Part shown: piece by piece, positions 34,596 to 44,776 of the stretch
How positions within the stretch are numbered: the stretch's first letter is position 1
How the letters are laid out: each line of letters opens with the position of its first letter
Source: DATFVJ01 sp963851085
Lineage (GTDB): Bacteria; Actinomycetota; Actinomycetes; Streptosporangiales; Streptosporangiaceae
Length of the DNA stretch: 64,000 nt
Assembly (NCBI GenBank): GCA_963851085.1
Contig: CAWKNX010000009.1
Coordinates: forward strand, 248,001-312,000
Direction: 5' to 3'
Position numbers and translations under genes: made by a program
The notes under the pieces: model-generated
Databases searched by the model: none
What the model was told of the DNA's origin: nothing
What the model saw: the letters and a program-made list of their open reading frames with translations, nothing else

Positions 34596-37067
34596 CTAGC
34601 GGTCACGGCTGGTAGCCCACGCCGCCACCTGGGCACGTGAGGTGAAACCCAGCTTCGTCAGGATGTTCGCGACATGCCGCGCAGCCGTGGCCGGGCTGAT
34701 GACGAGTTCGTCCGCGATCGCCCGGTTACTGAGCCCTCTGGCGATCAGCTCGGCGATCTCCCACTCGCGCGGAGTCAGGACCGAACCAGCGGGTGATCGC
34801 GTGTGGACCACGGCGGCGGGCATCGCGGGCGGCGGTGCCTCCTGGCCCGGATCGGCCGCGTACCTGGTCGCTTCGTCCGCGGTCATCGCCGCACCCTCGG
34901 CGAGCAGAGCGGCGGCAGCTGGCTCACCCAGGAGCTTGCGGGCCGGTTCGAGCAACCGCTCAAGCCGCGCACCGGAGGCCGGTGAGGCGCCCACCGCGGA
35001 CCGCAGCGTCCGCGCCGCACCGGCGAGCCTCACCGCCCTGGCGTGCTGACCCTGGCAGGACGCGAGCTGCGCGAACGCCTCCAGCCCTCGCGCGACGGCG
35101 AGCCGCTGCCCGGTCGCCCTGCTGAGCTGAAGGCTCTCTGTCAGCCGCGAGCGGGCCAGGGCATAGTCCGGCTGGGCCATGGCGAGCCTGCTGAGGCCGG
35201 CGAGGCAGCGCGCGATCTCCGGTCGTGCGTCAAGCTCGCGGAAGATCTCAAGCGCGCGCCCGAAATACTCGATCGAGGCCGCGCCGTCACCGCGTACCGC
35301 CGCGAGCGTAGCCAGGCCGTACAGGATGTGGGCGGCGCCCCACCGGTTGTTGTCACGCAGCGCCTCGAGCGCCGCGTCGTAGCTGCGCTGTGCCTCGCGG
35401 ATGCGGCCCATCCGTGCCGCCGCCGCGGCGCGGGTGCCGAGCGCGAGCCCTTCTTCCCATGCGTCCCCGGCGGTACTCGCCGCCGCGATCGCCTCGTCCG
35501 CGAGTTCGGTTGCCCGGGGGGCGTGGCCGAGCCGCAGTTCCGCCGACGCGAGCACCCGCAGCGCGCCCGCGACGAAGGATGTACCGCGGCCCATGCGGAA
35601 CTCTTCGAGTGCCGCGTCCACGCAGCGCTGCGCGACCGCGTACTCCTGTTGCTCGAAGGCGAGCTCGGCGCGGGCGACCAGCGCACGGCCGACCGTCCCT
35701 GGAGCCGTTTTCGCGACGTCAGCGACGCTCTCGAGGCCGAGAAACTGGTCCAGCCAGTCGGCACCCTCAGCCACGTCGCCGTATGTGACCCACGGTGAGC
35801 GCAGGGCGATGCACAGCCGCAGCCCTGCTTCGGCCTCGTGCTGCTCTAGCGACCAGGCGAGCGCGATGCTGAAGTTGTCGGCCTCCAGGCAGGCGTTCTT
35901 GTACATCCGCAGCCGGACGGCCCAGGGCGGGTCACCGCGCCTGAACGCCTGCGCCGCGACGCTCTCGATGAGCTCAACCAGGCAGTCACGGTGGCGCCGG
36001 CGCAGCTCCGCGGCTTCGCCTGATGCCGCGAGGCGCTCGGCGGCGTACTGGCGGATCGTGTCGAGGAGCCGGTACCTGGCATCGCCGGCGACCTCGCCGT
36101 CGAGCGCCACGAGCGACTTGTCGATGAGGGCGGCAAGCAGATCCAGAACGGCTTCCGCAGGGAGCTTGTCGTCTGCACAGACCCGCTCGGCCATCTCCAG
36201 GTTCCAGCCGGAGAACACGGCGAGCCGGCGGAGCAGCAACTGCTCTTCTGGTGTGAGCAGCTCGTAGCTCCAGTCCACAGTCGCGCGCAGCGTGCGCTGC
36301 CGCGGCGGGGCGGTCCTGTGACCCGCGGCAAGCAGCCGGAAACGGTTGCTCAGACGGCCATTGATCTGCTCGACCGCCAGGGCGCCGACCCGCGCGGCCG
36401 CCAGTTCGATCGCCAGCGGCATCCCGTCCAGGGTGCGGCACACGCCAGCGATAGCGGACGCGTTACCAGGACCGAGGGCGAATCCTGGTCTCGCCGCGGC
36501 AGCGCGCTCGGTGAACAGGCGAATGGCCTCGTGCCCGGCGACCTCGTGCGCCGCGGTGTCGCTGGGTGGCAGCGAGAGTGGCGGGACCCGCCAGATGGTC
36601 TCGCCTGGCACCCTCAGCGGCTCCCTGCTCGTGGCGAGCACGCGCAGCCACGGGCAGCTCGCGAGCAGGCGTTCGCATAGCTGTGCGCACGCCGCCACGA
36701 GGTGCTCGCAGTTGTCCAGGATCAGCAGCAGACGCCGCCCGCGCAACGCGTCTTCGAGCGTGGCGTCGAGCGGCTGACCCGGCTCCTCGCGCACTCCGAG
36801 CGCCCCGGCCAGCCGCGTGTTGACGAGCGCGGGCCCGGTCACGTCGGCCAGGCTGACCAGCCACGCCCCGTCAGGGAAACCGTCAGCGACGTCGCCGCCG
36901 AGCCGGAGGGCCAGCCGGGTCTTGCCGATTCCGCCTGCGCCGCACAGCGTCAGCACGCGGACGTCAGTAAGCAGCAGCGCTAGCTCCGCCAGGTCCCGTT
37001 CGCGCCCGATGAACCTGTTCGGCTCCGCGGGGAGGTTTCCGCGAAGGAGTGCGATATCTGTCGACAT
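34596..37067 (-). CDS. LuxR family regulator with ATPase and TPR domains
   Basis: 823 residues. The N-terminus is an NB-ARC-like ATPase: FIGRERDLAEL, Walker A LCGAGGIGKTRLAL, Walker B LLLILDNCEHL, and MPLAIELAAARV. A middle region of about 300 residues forms TPR-like helical pairs. The C-terminus is a LuxR helix-turn-helix: LTPREWEIAELIARGLSNRA, PATAARHVANILTKLGF. Such proteins are ATP-driven switches activating secondary metabolism or sugar use. It lies between the GH12 and GH38 genes on the same strand and may control them (inference). Confidence 0.93.
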   Translation of the reverse strand: MSTDIALLRGNLPAEPNRFIGRERDLAELALLLTDVRVLTLCGAGGIGKTRLALRLGGDVADGFPDGAWLVSLADVTGPALVNTRLAGALGVREEPGQPLDATLEDALRGRRLLLILDNCEHLVAACAQLCERLLASCPWLRVLATSREPLRVPGETIWRVPPLSLPPSDTAAHEVAGHEAIRLFTERAAAARPGFALGPGNASAIAGVCRTLDGMPLAIELAAARVGALAVEQINGRLSNRFRLLAAGHRTAPPRQRTLRATVDWSYELLTPEEQLLLRRLAVFSGWNLEMAERVCADDKLPAEAVLDLLAALIDKSLVALDGEVAGDARYRLLDTIRQYAAERLAASGEAAELRRRHRDCLVELIESVAAQAFRRGDPPWAVRLRMYKNACLEADNFSIALAWSLEQHEAEAGLRLCIALRSPWVTYGDVAEGADWLDQFLGLESVADVAKTAPGTVGRALVARAELAFEQQEYAVAQRCVDAALEEFRMGRGTSFVAGALRVLASAELRLGHAPRATELADEAIAAASTAGDAWEEGLALGTRAAAAARMGRIREAQRSYDAALEALRDNNRWGAAHILYGLATLAAVRGDGAASIEYFGRALEIFRELDARPEIARCLAGLSRLAMAQPDYALARSRLTESLQLSRATGQRLAVARGLEAFAQLASCQGQHARAVRLAGAARTLRSAVGASPASGARLERLLEPARKLLGEPAAAALLAEGAAMTADEATRYAADPGQEAPPPAMPAAVVHTRSPAGSVLTPREWEIAELIARGLSNRAIADELVISPATAARHVANILTKLGFTSRAQVAAWATSRDR

Positions 37068-37123
37068 GAGTCCCTGTGTCGTACCGGCCCTGTTACATGG
37101 AGTCTCTCATCAGATCGCCGGGC

Positions 37124-40100
37124 CTAGGCGGTAATCGACACGCGAATAGCGCCTGTGTATCGCACCCGGCCGAAATAACAGACCTTGACGAGGGCCCACC
37201 ACTGCGCACCCGGGCGGGCGGCTGCGCTCGCGGGGGAAGTAGTTATTTCGTAACGCGCAGTTACCTCCGCACCGGGCTCGACCGTGAAGCCCTGTGTCCA
37301 TGGACTGATCGCGTCCCATGTCCCGAACGGGCTTATCAGCTGCGCCTCGCCCCGGATCTGCGACCGGGCGTGGTTGGCCAGCCGGATCACAAGCTCACCG
37401 TGCTCGCCAGGGGCGAGGGTGATGCCGCCCTCAGGGAACGTCACGTCGAGTTCCGCGGCGGTGGCGTGCTGGTCGGATTCGAGCAACGGCAGCAACTGGT
37501 CGAGGGGCGTATCGAGCGGCGGCATCGCCTGCTCACCGACAGCGATGGTGGCAACGTCCTCAATGATCTGCCCGGCTGCGTCCGTGGTTCCGGTTCCGTC
37601 CGTGGTTCCGGTTCCGTCCGTGGCGCCCGCGCCAACGGAGATCCGGGCGGCGAGGAAGTAACGGCCCGGTGATGTGGCCGGCCCGCCGCGGCCGCCTGCG
37701 GTGCGTACCCTCACATCCCATTCCGCATAGCAGTCGGCCGGCAGGTCGTAGGGCAGTGGCCCCGGCTCCGTCTGCGGCCCCTGATTCGGCTCCGGGCCCG
37801 TCCCCGGATTCGGCTCCGTCCCCGGGCCTTTCCGGGTGCGGACGTCGGCCGTCAGGCCCTCCGGCACGTCGAGTTCCACGCTCCCCGCGGCGGGTTCCCG
37901 GCCCGCGCAAACGGTGACGCGCAGGTCCACGGCGCCGTCGATCGCGCCGTCGATCGCGCTGTCGTCGGCGCCATCGGCTACGGATGCCGCACCGACGGGA
38001 GCCGCACCCATGGAAGGTGCCGTGCCATCGGGGCGCGGGATGGCGGCACGGCCGGGAGACACATGCACCGCCACCGGCATGTTTCCGGCGGGCGCCGGTC
38101 CCTTGCCGTGCAGCCAGTACCTGGTGAACACGGGCCGCGCGGGCTCGTACGGCGCTTCGGCTGCCGCGCCGGCCGCCCCCTGCCCGGACGCGGGTTCCAT
38201 GGGCGGGCCGGCGGCCAGCCGGTCCGCTTTCGCCGCGGGGACAGGTTCGCGCGCGCCAGGTACCACCAGCGTCACCGTGCCAGACGGCGGCAGGCTGGCG
38301 GTCACGGCATTGCCATCCTCCACGTCGAGTGGCGCCACAGCACGCTCCTCAAGCAGATCCGTGACCAGGCCGGCCGCCCTGGCGACGGCGCCCAGCCCGC
38401 CAGGGCGGCGCAGCCGTACCCGCGCCGGCCGCCCGGACGGCTCGCGGAGCCTGACGGTGATCTCAGCTGCCACGTCCCGGGTCGTCAGGCCGGGCCGCTC
38501 CGTACGTGGCAGCCCGCTGGCGGCCGGGTTGCCCCGCGGCTTCAGCGCGCCGAGCACGGCGCCGCCCGGGCCGGTGACCTCGATGGGAAACAGGCTGGCG
38601 GCCGCGGGCAGCGGCCCAGAATGGATACCGGTCTCGCAGCCGAGCAATGGATGGTTGTATGCCTGGCCGGCCGCCACGAAGCCGGCGTCGCGCCAGTCCC
38701 TTTCACCGGCTCCGCTGCTCACGAGGGCGTACTCGAACGTGTGGCTCCAGTGCTGCCAGCTGAAGCTCGAGCCGTCAGGCGCGGTCCGTTTCGGCTCGTC
38801 GATCCACACCCCGGACGGCCATCCGCTGCACGAGCGCATCAGCGAGATATTGAGCGAACCATCCGTGGTGACGACGCAGCCCGGCGTGCCGCGGTTGAGC
38901 AGCGCCGCCGACCAGCCCGCGAGCGGAGGTGTCCCGTCGGGCAGGCCAGCCGGTGTGACGGCCTCGATCTCAGCGGACGCGAGGCTCGCTACGAGCGCAC
39001 CCGCGGCTTCAGCGAGAGCAGCACCGGCGGCGCCTGTGCCGTCTCTGCCAGCTATAACCAGCACCGGCAGGTCCCTGACACCCCTGACGTCGGCGCCGGG
39101 CGCGAACGCGGCGGCGCGTGTCCGCGCGGCCGGCACCCAGACGGCCGCCACGCCGTCGGCGTCAAGCCGCCGCGCGAGCTCCGCGGCGTAGGCAGGGTCG
39201 GCCGCGGCAAGCACCTGGGCGGTGAAACCGTTCACCTCCGGGCCACCCAGGGCAATCCGGACGTCGGGAAGGTTGGAGTCGAGGTCGATGGCGCCATAAC
39301 GCGGTCCGTCGGCCACCGAGCAGGTTGCTGTGACACCCTGCCGCGCGAGTGCGGCGATCAGGCGCCGGGTCGTCTCGTGGCAGCTGTCAGGACGCTGCCC
39401 ACCCGGGGGGGCGCTCTGCTCGTCCGGGGGGGCGCTCTGCTCGTCCGGGGACACCCCGGACCCCGGCGGCCCGGAGCCACCCGCTGCGTCAGTGTCTGAC
39501 GACAGGCGCGCCATGCGGCCGCCGTCAGGGACCATCGATGTGGCCGGCTCCTGCGGTGTGATGACCTCGGCCACGCCGATCGCCACGGTGCGCGTGCCGC
39601 CGCCGCTGTCGCGCACGATCACCCGCGCTGCCGAGCCGAGCCCGAACCACGTGTACGCGGGGTTGTCGAGTGTGAACCAGTCCTTCCCGACGTCGGTGTC
39701 CACCGGGCCGAACGGCCGGCCGATGACCGCCGCCGCGGTCTCGTACACGGGCAGGCCGCCAGGCACGTTGAGCGGGAAACGGACCCGCAGCAGCCGGTCG
39801 TGCCCGATCGAGCCGTCCACGTGGGTGCGGAAATCGACCTGCTCCGCGCCGTCCCACAGCAGCGTCTCCTGCGTGATCCGCAGGTCGTCCACGGTCAGGC
39901 TGGCAACAAGGCGCGTGCCTATCGGGCAGCGCTGCGCGCGCACGTCGGCCGTGACCGTTGCCGAGCCCATGCCGGGACCTTTGGGCATGAGCAGCCACGG
40001 GCCCTCGTTCCATCGCGGGTGGTAGTCATATTCGTCCTGGACCACGAGTTCGCCCGCCAGCGATCCCTGCGCGACCTGCTGAATGCCGGTGCGCTTGTCG

Positions 40101-42211
40101 AGCAGGTGGGTGAGCGCGCCGCCCCGGCGAGGATCGGCTGCTATCCGGTAGGCCGCGTTCTCGATGATCGTGCCATCGACCGTGGCCCAGCCGGTGCCCG
40201 CGGCCGCGGCGCCGGCCGGAGCCACGGCCGCCTGGTCCACCGCATGCGCCCAGTATGTGCGGTAGCCGAGGCCGGGGACCTCGGTGGCGCGGAATGTCAG
40301 CGTGACCTCCGCCAGCGTGCCGTCCGGATGGCGGCGCACACCCTCGGCGAGTGCGGGGACCCGCGCGCCGCCGCTGTCGCGCAGCTCCAGCCATCCGATG
40401 CCGGGCAGCGCGCGGCTCAAGGTGATCGTGACCAGCCCGTCCCTGGCGGCGGCCAGCGTGTTGAACACGACGACGGCACGGTCCGGCGGCGTGCCGTCGT
40501 CGGCGGCGGCCACGGCGCGGGCGGGCCGCGTCCGCGCCGGCGTGCCTGCGGTGCCTGCCGTGTCCACTACTCCGGCCAGGTGGCGGGCGGCCGCGCCGCG
40601 CGCCGCGTCGCCGCGCTCGTACGCCTCGCGCCAGCCACCGAGCAGGTCCAGGTACACCTGATCGGATTCGGTTCCCGTGATGGCGTCGTGGTGGGCACCA
40701 TAGACCAGTTGCCGCCACGCCTTGTCGAGTGCGGCGTCCGGGTAGGCCGCTCCGTGCAGCCAGGCCAGGGTGGCGAGCCGCTCACCGTCCATGACGGCCG
40801 TCTCCGCGGCGCGCTGGCCCTGCTTGGTGTCGATGTAGGACACGTCCTTGCCCGGGTAGACGGGGTTCATGTCCCGTGTCTGCGCGGTGAAGACGATGTC
40901 CCGCGCGGCGGCGTCGGCCCGTATCGCGGCGAAGAACTCGCGTGGCAGCGCCGTGACGAACCTCGGCCACACGTAGCGGGCGTTCCAGTCACGGTGCACG
41001 GGCGCTGCCCACCGGCACGGGATCACGTGGTCCGCGCCGACGGGAAGCAGCACGTTGCGCGTCGCGGCGACCGGCTTGAGCAGCTGGAACTGCGCGTGGG
41101 CCGCCCGCTCCGCCGCCTCGAGGCTGGTACGTGACTGCATCACCCAGCCGGCGCCGTAGTGATTGGGCATGTACGCGGTGAGCAGGCCGCTGCCGTCAGG
41201 CGACAGCCACTCGAACTCGCTGGGGAACTGCATGCGCGTGTTGTCGCCGACAGTGCCCTTCGGCCCCCATTGGTGATAGGGGCCGCGGGCCCACGCGCTC
41301 GACGTGAGCCCCGCTGAGGCCATGAGCGACGGATAGGAAGGGTCGTGGCCGAACACGTCGAGCATCCAGGCGGTCGCCGGGTCTGCGCCCAGGACATCGC
41401 GCTGGTAGCCGATGCCGTAGATCGCATTGCGGATCGTCGACTCGGCGCAGGTGAGGTTGGTGTTCGCCTCGTTGTAGTTGCCGCCGACGATCTCGACGCG
41501 CCCCTCGCTGATCAGCCGCTTGAGTTCGGGCCTGCGCTCCGGGTGGGTGTCGAAGTAGGGCTTGAGGTAGTCGATCTCCGCGAGCACGAACTTGTAGTCC
41601 GGGTCCCGCAGCGCCATGTCAAGGTGCAGGCCGACGAGCTCGAAGGCGGTACGGAAGTCGGGCAGATTGCCGCGCTCGTCCGGCAGCAGCAGCCGGCTCT
41701 CGGTGAACTGGGCCTGGGTGTTCCACCACACAGGGTCGTAATGGAAATGGCTGACCATCCACATTGTCCAGCCGGGCACGGCCGCAATTATCTCGGCCTC
41801 GGTCCGGGTGCTCTGGCCTTCCACCCGCCCGCCGGTGGCGTGACCGGCCGCCCGCTCGATGGCGGGCCCGGCGATGACGGTCACCTGGCGCCTGCTGCCC
41901 TCCGTGACGGGCGCCGCGAGTTCGACGCCCACCTCGACGGTGTGCTCCTGGCCGGGATCCGGGCTGGTCACCAGGGCCGGCCGCGGCGTGCTGACCGACG
42001 GTCCTTCGATCCGCACCGACACGGGAGCGCTGGCGCCGACGCCGGCCGAACCGCGCCCACCGGCGGCGCCGGGCGTTCCAGCGGCGTCAGGGGCGCCCGT
42101 GCCCGAAGCCGCCCCAGGACCGTCACCTGCGAGCGTGACGCGCACGATCTGCAATGGCTGTTGGGCGGTTCCTGTGAACAAGTCGGTCGGCTCGACCTTG
42201 GTGATCCGCAT
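37124..42211 (-). CDS. GH38 family alpha-mannosidase, very large
   Basis: 1695 residues, against about 1000 in typical bacterial family-38 enzymes. After a 140-residue N-terminal segment the catalytic domain begins VSHFHYDPVWWNTQAQF (zinc ligands His and Asp). TAWMLDVFGHDPSYPS carries the nucleophile Asp. Helical-bundle and beta-sandwich regions follow. The C-terminal third is low complexity with Ala/Gly/Pro linkers (GTTDGTG repeats, PPDEQSA repeats) and NPCBM/NEW2-like beta domains. No signal peptide is seen. ATG 42211 follows GGAGGAG. It probably trims alpha-mannosides; the substrate is unknown. Confidence 0.88.
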   Translation of the reverse strand: MRITKVEPTDLFTGTAQQPLQIVRVTLAGDGPGAASGTGAPDAAGTPGAAGGRGSAGVGASAPVSVRIEGPSVSTPRPALVTSPDPGQEHTVEVGVELAAPVTEGSRRQVTVIAGPAIERAAGHATGGRVEGQSTRTEAEIIAAVPGWTMWMVSHFHYDPVWWNTQAQFTESRLLLPDERGNLPDFRTAFELVGLHLDMALRDPDYKFVLAEIDYLKPYFDTHPERRPELKRLISEGRVEIVGGNYNEANTNLTCAESTIRNAIYGIGYQRDVLGADPATAWMLDVFGHDPSYPSLMASAGLTSSAWARGPYHQWGPKGTVGDNTRMQFPSEFEWLSPDGSGLLTAYMPNHYGAGWVMQSRTSLEAAERAAHAQFQLLKPVAATRNVLLPVGADHVIPCRWAAPVHRDWNARYVWPRFVTALPREFFAAIRADAAARDIVFTAQTRDMNPVYPGKDVSYIDTKQGQRAAETAVMDGERLATLAWLHGAAYPDAALDKAWRQLVYGAHHDAITGTESDQVYLDLLGGWREAYERGDAARGAAARHLAGVVDTAGTAGTPARTRPARAVAAADDGTPPDRAVVVFNTLAAARDGLVTITLSRALPGIGWLELRDSGGARVPALAEGVRRHPDGTLAEVTLTFRATEVPGLGYRTYWAHAVDQAAVAPAGAAAAGTGWATVDGTIIENAAYRIAADPRRGGALTHLLDKRTGIQQVAQGSLAGELVVQDEYDYHPRWNEGPWLLMPKGPGMGSATVTADVRAQRCPIGTRLVASLTVDDLRITQETLLWDGAEQVDFRTHVDGSIGHDRLLRVRFPLNVPGGLPVYETAAAVIGRPFGPVDTDVGKDWFTLDNPAYTWFGLGSAARVIVRDSGGGTRTVAIGVAEVITPQEPATSMVPDGGRMARLSSDTDAAGGSGPPGSGVSPDEQSAPPDEQSAPPGGQRPDSCHETTRRLIAALARQGVTATCSVADGPRYGAIDLDSNLPDVRIALGGPEVNGFTAQVLAAADPAYAAELARRLDADGVAAVWVPAARTRAAAFAPGADVRGVRDLPVLVIAGRDGTGAAGAALAEAAGALVASLASAEIEAVTPAGLPDGTPPLAGWSAALLNRGTPGCVVTTDGSLNISLMRSCSGWPSGVWIDEPKRTAPDGSSFSWQHWSHTFEYALVSSGAGERDWRDAGFVAAGQAYNHPLLGCETGIHSGPLPAAASLFPIEVTGPGGAVLGALKPRGNPAASGLPRTERPGLTTRDVAAEITVRLREPSGRPARVRLRRPGGLGAVARAAGLVTDLLEERAVAPLDVEDGNAVTASLPPSGTVTLVVPGAREPVPAAKADRLAAGPPMEPASGQGAAGAAAEAPYEPARPVFTRYWLHGKGPAPAGNMPVAVHVSPGRAAIPRPDGTAPSMGAAPVGAASVADGADDSAIDGAIDGAVDLRVTVCAGREPAAGSVELDVPEGLTADVRTRKGPGTEPNPGTGPEPNQGPQTEPGPLPYDLPADCYAEWDVRVRTAGGRGGPATSPGRYFLAARISVGAGATDGTGTTDGTGTTDAAGQIIEDVATIAVGEQAMPPLDTPLDQLLPLLESDQHATAAELDVTFPEGGITLAPGEHGELVIRLANHARSQIRGEAQLISPFGTWDAISPWTQGFTVEPGAEVTARYEITTSPASAAARPGAQWWALVKVCYFGRVRYTGAIRVSITA

Positions 42212-42293
42212 CGCCGCGTGCTCCTCCGCCTGGCTCGCCTGAGTCCCTGGATATACCCTCCGCCGCCGTGCATCCAGTGTCGGCGCCCGGTGA

Positions 42294-42520
42294 TCAAGCT
42301 GACCGGTCCTCAGGCGGGGCCAGCAGCCCGGCCGTCAGGCGCAGCCAGGCGCGTTCCGTGCCTGCCGCGAGACAGCCGTCCACGACGGCGTCGCCGCCGA
42401 GCGCGCTCACCCGGACCTCCGGCATCACCGGGGCGAGCTTGCGCAGGCAGGCGGTGACGGCGGCGGCGAATCCGGGTGCCTGGCCGCCGCGGCGGTGCGG
42501 GGCGATGAGTTCCGGCCGTA
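42294..42520 (-). pseudogene. C-terminal remnant, possibly ROK-family regulator or kinase
   Basis: One leftward frame reads FAAAVTACLRKLAPVMPEVR and VSALGGDAVVDGCLAAG to a stop at 42294, resembling the end of ROK-family sugar regulators. No upstream part exists; homology ends near 42520, close to the start of the divergent hydrolase. If correct, it is the relic of a regulator for the adjacent mannosidase. Confidence 0.4.
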
Positions 42521-42571
42521 CCGGCGGTCTTAGCGTTCAGCCCGACCATCTCCACGAATTGAGGCCACGAC

Positions 42572-43360
42572 ATGAGCACGATCACCTCGCCAGACGGCAC
42601 GGTCATCGACTACGACCGTTACGGCGACGGGCCCGCCGTCATATTCATCGGCGGAGCGGCCGCCTACCGCGCGATCGACGAGGGCACCACCCAGACCGCG
42701 AGGCGCCTGGCGGCCGAGGGGTACACGGCGGTCGATTACGACCGGCGCGGACGCGGCCGCTCCGGCGACACCCAGCCATGGGCGCTTGATCGCGAAGTCG
42801 AGGACGTCACCGCGCTGATCAAGGCGGCCGGCGGCGCCGCGGCGCTCTGCACAAACTCCTCGGGGGCGGACATCGCCCTCGCGGCCGCCAGCGCCAGCGC
42901 CGGCGTCACCGCCCTCGCCCTCTACGAGCCGCCGTTCTTCGCCGGCACCAGCCTCACCGCGCATCTCGCCACGCTGCGCTCGCTGCTCGCCGACGGCAAT
43001 GACGACGAGGCGATGCGCTACAACCTGACCGCGGTGATCGGATTGCTGGCGGGCGCAGTCGATGAGATGGCGCGAGCGCCCTGGTGGGCCGCGATGGTCG
43101 CGGTCGCCCCGACCCTGGTCTATGACCACGCCGCCACGCACGAGATCAACGTCGACCCAGACTGGCGCGGACGCTGGGCCGCGGTCACCGTGCCGGCGAT
43201 CGTGTGCTCGGGTGACCAGACCTTCCCCGGCATGCCCGAGGCCGCCGACGCGGTCGCCGCCGCACTGCCGAACGCGAGCCGCCGCACCCTGCCAGGCCAG
43301 GGCCACAGGTCGGCACCCGAGGCGATGGTGCAGGTGCTGCTGGAGTTCCTCAGGTCGTGA
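42572..43360 (+). CDS. Alpha/beta hydrolase
   Basis: 262 residues. It has VIFIGGAAAYRAIDEG (oxyanion region), YDRRGRGRSGDT, a nucleophile elbow CTNSSGADIALAAA (Ser in N-S-S-G), an acid in CSGDQTFPG and a C-terminal His in LPGQGHRSAPE. The fold is complete. It resembles small actinomycete hydrolases of unknown substrate, possibly esterases. Good ATG start at 42572. Confidence 0.9.
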   Translation: MSTITSPDGTVIDYDRYGDGPAVIFIGGAAAYRAIDEGTTQTARRLAAEGYTAVDYDRRGRGRSGDTQPWALDREVEDVTALIKAAGGAAALCTNSSGADIALAAASASAGVTALALYEPPFFAGTSLTAHLATLRSLLADGNDDEAMRYNLTAVIGLLAGAVDEMARAPWWAAMVAVAPTLVYDHAATHEINVDPDWRGRWAAVTVPAIVCSGDQTFPGMPEAADAVAAALPNASRRTLPGQGHRSAPEAMVQVLLEFLRS

Positions 43361-43502
43361 CGGAGGCCGCCCTGAGCGCAGCGCGGTCGTTGATGGTGCG
43401 CATGAGCCTGGGCGTTCCAGGAGGGTCGTGGCGGGCGGAGCCGGCGCGGGAGGCATTGGAGCTGAGCACTGCCCGGTCACCGTCGCGCGGTGATCTCGGG
43501 GG

Positions 43503-44033
43503 CCGCATGTCGAGCTCACCCGGCTGATCGCGCGCAGGTTCAACGCGCGCTACTGCCCCGGCGATGCGCTGTTCCCCGAGCCCGAGGTGCTGTTCGGCGC
43601 GGCACCGATGCTGGCGGGAACCGACGGCGGCAAGATGAGCAAGAGCCGGGGCAACGCGATCGCGCTCGGCGCCACCGCGGACGAGACCGCGGCGTTGATC
43701 AGGCACGCACAGACCGATTCCACCCGGCTCATCACCTACGACCCCCAGCGGCGCCGCGGCGTGGCCGGGCTGGTGCAGCTCACAGCGGTATGCCTCGGCA
43801 TCGCCCCGGACGATGTCGCGGCCCAGATCGGCGGCGCGGGCGCCGCCCGGCTGAAGGCACTGGCTACCGAGGCGGTCAACGAGTGCCTGCGGCCCATCAG
43901 GGAACGCCGCGCCGCGTTCGCGGCCGATCGGGGTGAGCTGCGGCGCATCCTGCGCGCCGGCAACGGCCGCGCCACCGCGGTCGCGGACCGGACGCTCACC
44001 GCCGTCAGGGAGGCCATGGACATGATCTATTGA
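43503..44033 (+). pseudogene. Tryptophanyl-tRNA synthetase C-terminal fragment
   Basis: From about 43503 the frame reads HVELTRLIARRFNARY, FPEPEVLFGAAPMLAGTDGG and KMSKSRGNAIALG, matching TrpRS after its Rossmann core. The KMSKS loop and anticodon-binding helices to the C-terminus (CLRPIRERRAAFA) are intact. The first 180 or so residues, with the HIGH motif and Trp pocket, are absent, and no start with a ribosome site precedes homology. It is a 5'-deleted gene; the cell must carry another trpS. Confidence 0.8.
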
Positions 44034-44049
44034 CCGCATCCATTGACCC

Positions 44050-44523
44050 GCAACTCAGGCGCGGCGATGTCGCGCCGCGCCCATGGCTGCCAGCCGCCCG
44101 CGGCGCGTTCATGCTCTTGTGCCATGGACGCGAGCAGGGTGGCGGTGAGGCCGGGCAGGCGCTTTGCGCACGGCGGCTGACGAGCATCATCGCGGTATCC
44201 AGGATGTCCTGGCTGGTCGCGCCCGAATGCACATAACGCGCCGCGTCGGCGGGGACGAGAGCGGTCAGGTCAGCTACGAGCGGCACGACCGGATTTCCCG
44301 CGGCAAGCGCGCGCCGTCCGAGGCCCGCCACGTCGAAACCGTCGGCGGAGCAGCACGCAGCGATCGCCGCGGCGGCCGATGCTGGCATCAGGCCCGCGCG
44401 TGCCTGAGCGGCCGCGAGTGACCGCTCGACATCGAGCAGGGCCTGAAGCCACGCGCGCTCGCCGGTCTCCCGGCCTACCTCCGGGTTACCGGAGAGCGGG
44501 CCGAACAGGGCGTTCTCTGCCAC
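44050..44523 (-). pseudogene. PcaB-type 3-carboxy-cis,cis-muconate cycloisomerase remnant
   Basis: GTG 44523 opens LFGPLSGNPEVG and RAWLQALLDVERSLAAAQAR, then NPVVPLVADLTALVP and YVHSGATSQDILDTAMMLVS, the N-terminus of the fumarase/aspartase-superfamily enzyme. The sequence then switches frame to LPGLTATLLASMAQEHERAA, which belongs about 150 residues later. The signature SSxMPxKxNP loop lies in the missing part. It faces the TrpRS remnant tail to tail. Confidence 0.75.
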
Positions 44524-44776
44524 CTGGGCCTCCTGCGACGGCTTCGCGTTGCCGACCTCACGAAGATACGCGCGTCCCAGCCGCGCACCTGCCGGCGGGC
44601 GCGCGCTTCTGCGCGACGACCCTGGCTGTCACGGCGCGGAATCCGCGACACGCCGGCTGGCCCCCTTGGGCCGGCCTCCCCGGGGCTCTACCATTCGATT
44701 ATGTGTTCGATACGGGCGCCGCCGGGTAGCGGCAGGCGAGCGGACAGCGATCGCTGACAGGCCGGCCGTCCGGCCG

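Noticed and set aside
44030..44421. Rightward small genes opposite the PcaB remnant
   Set aside because: They are antisense frames lacking motifs, whereas the leftward frames carry recognisable PcaB segments.
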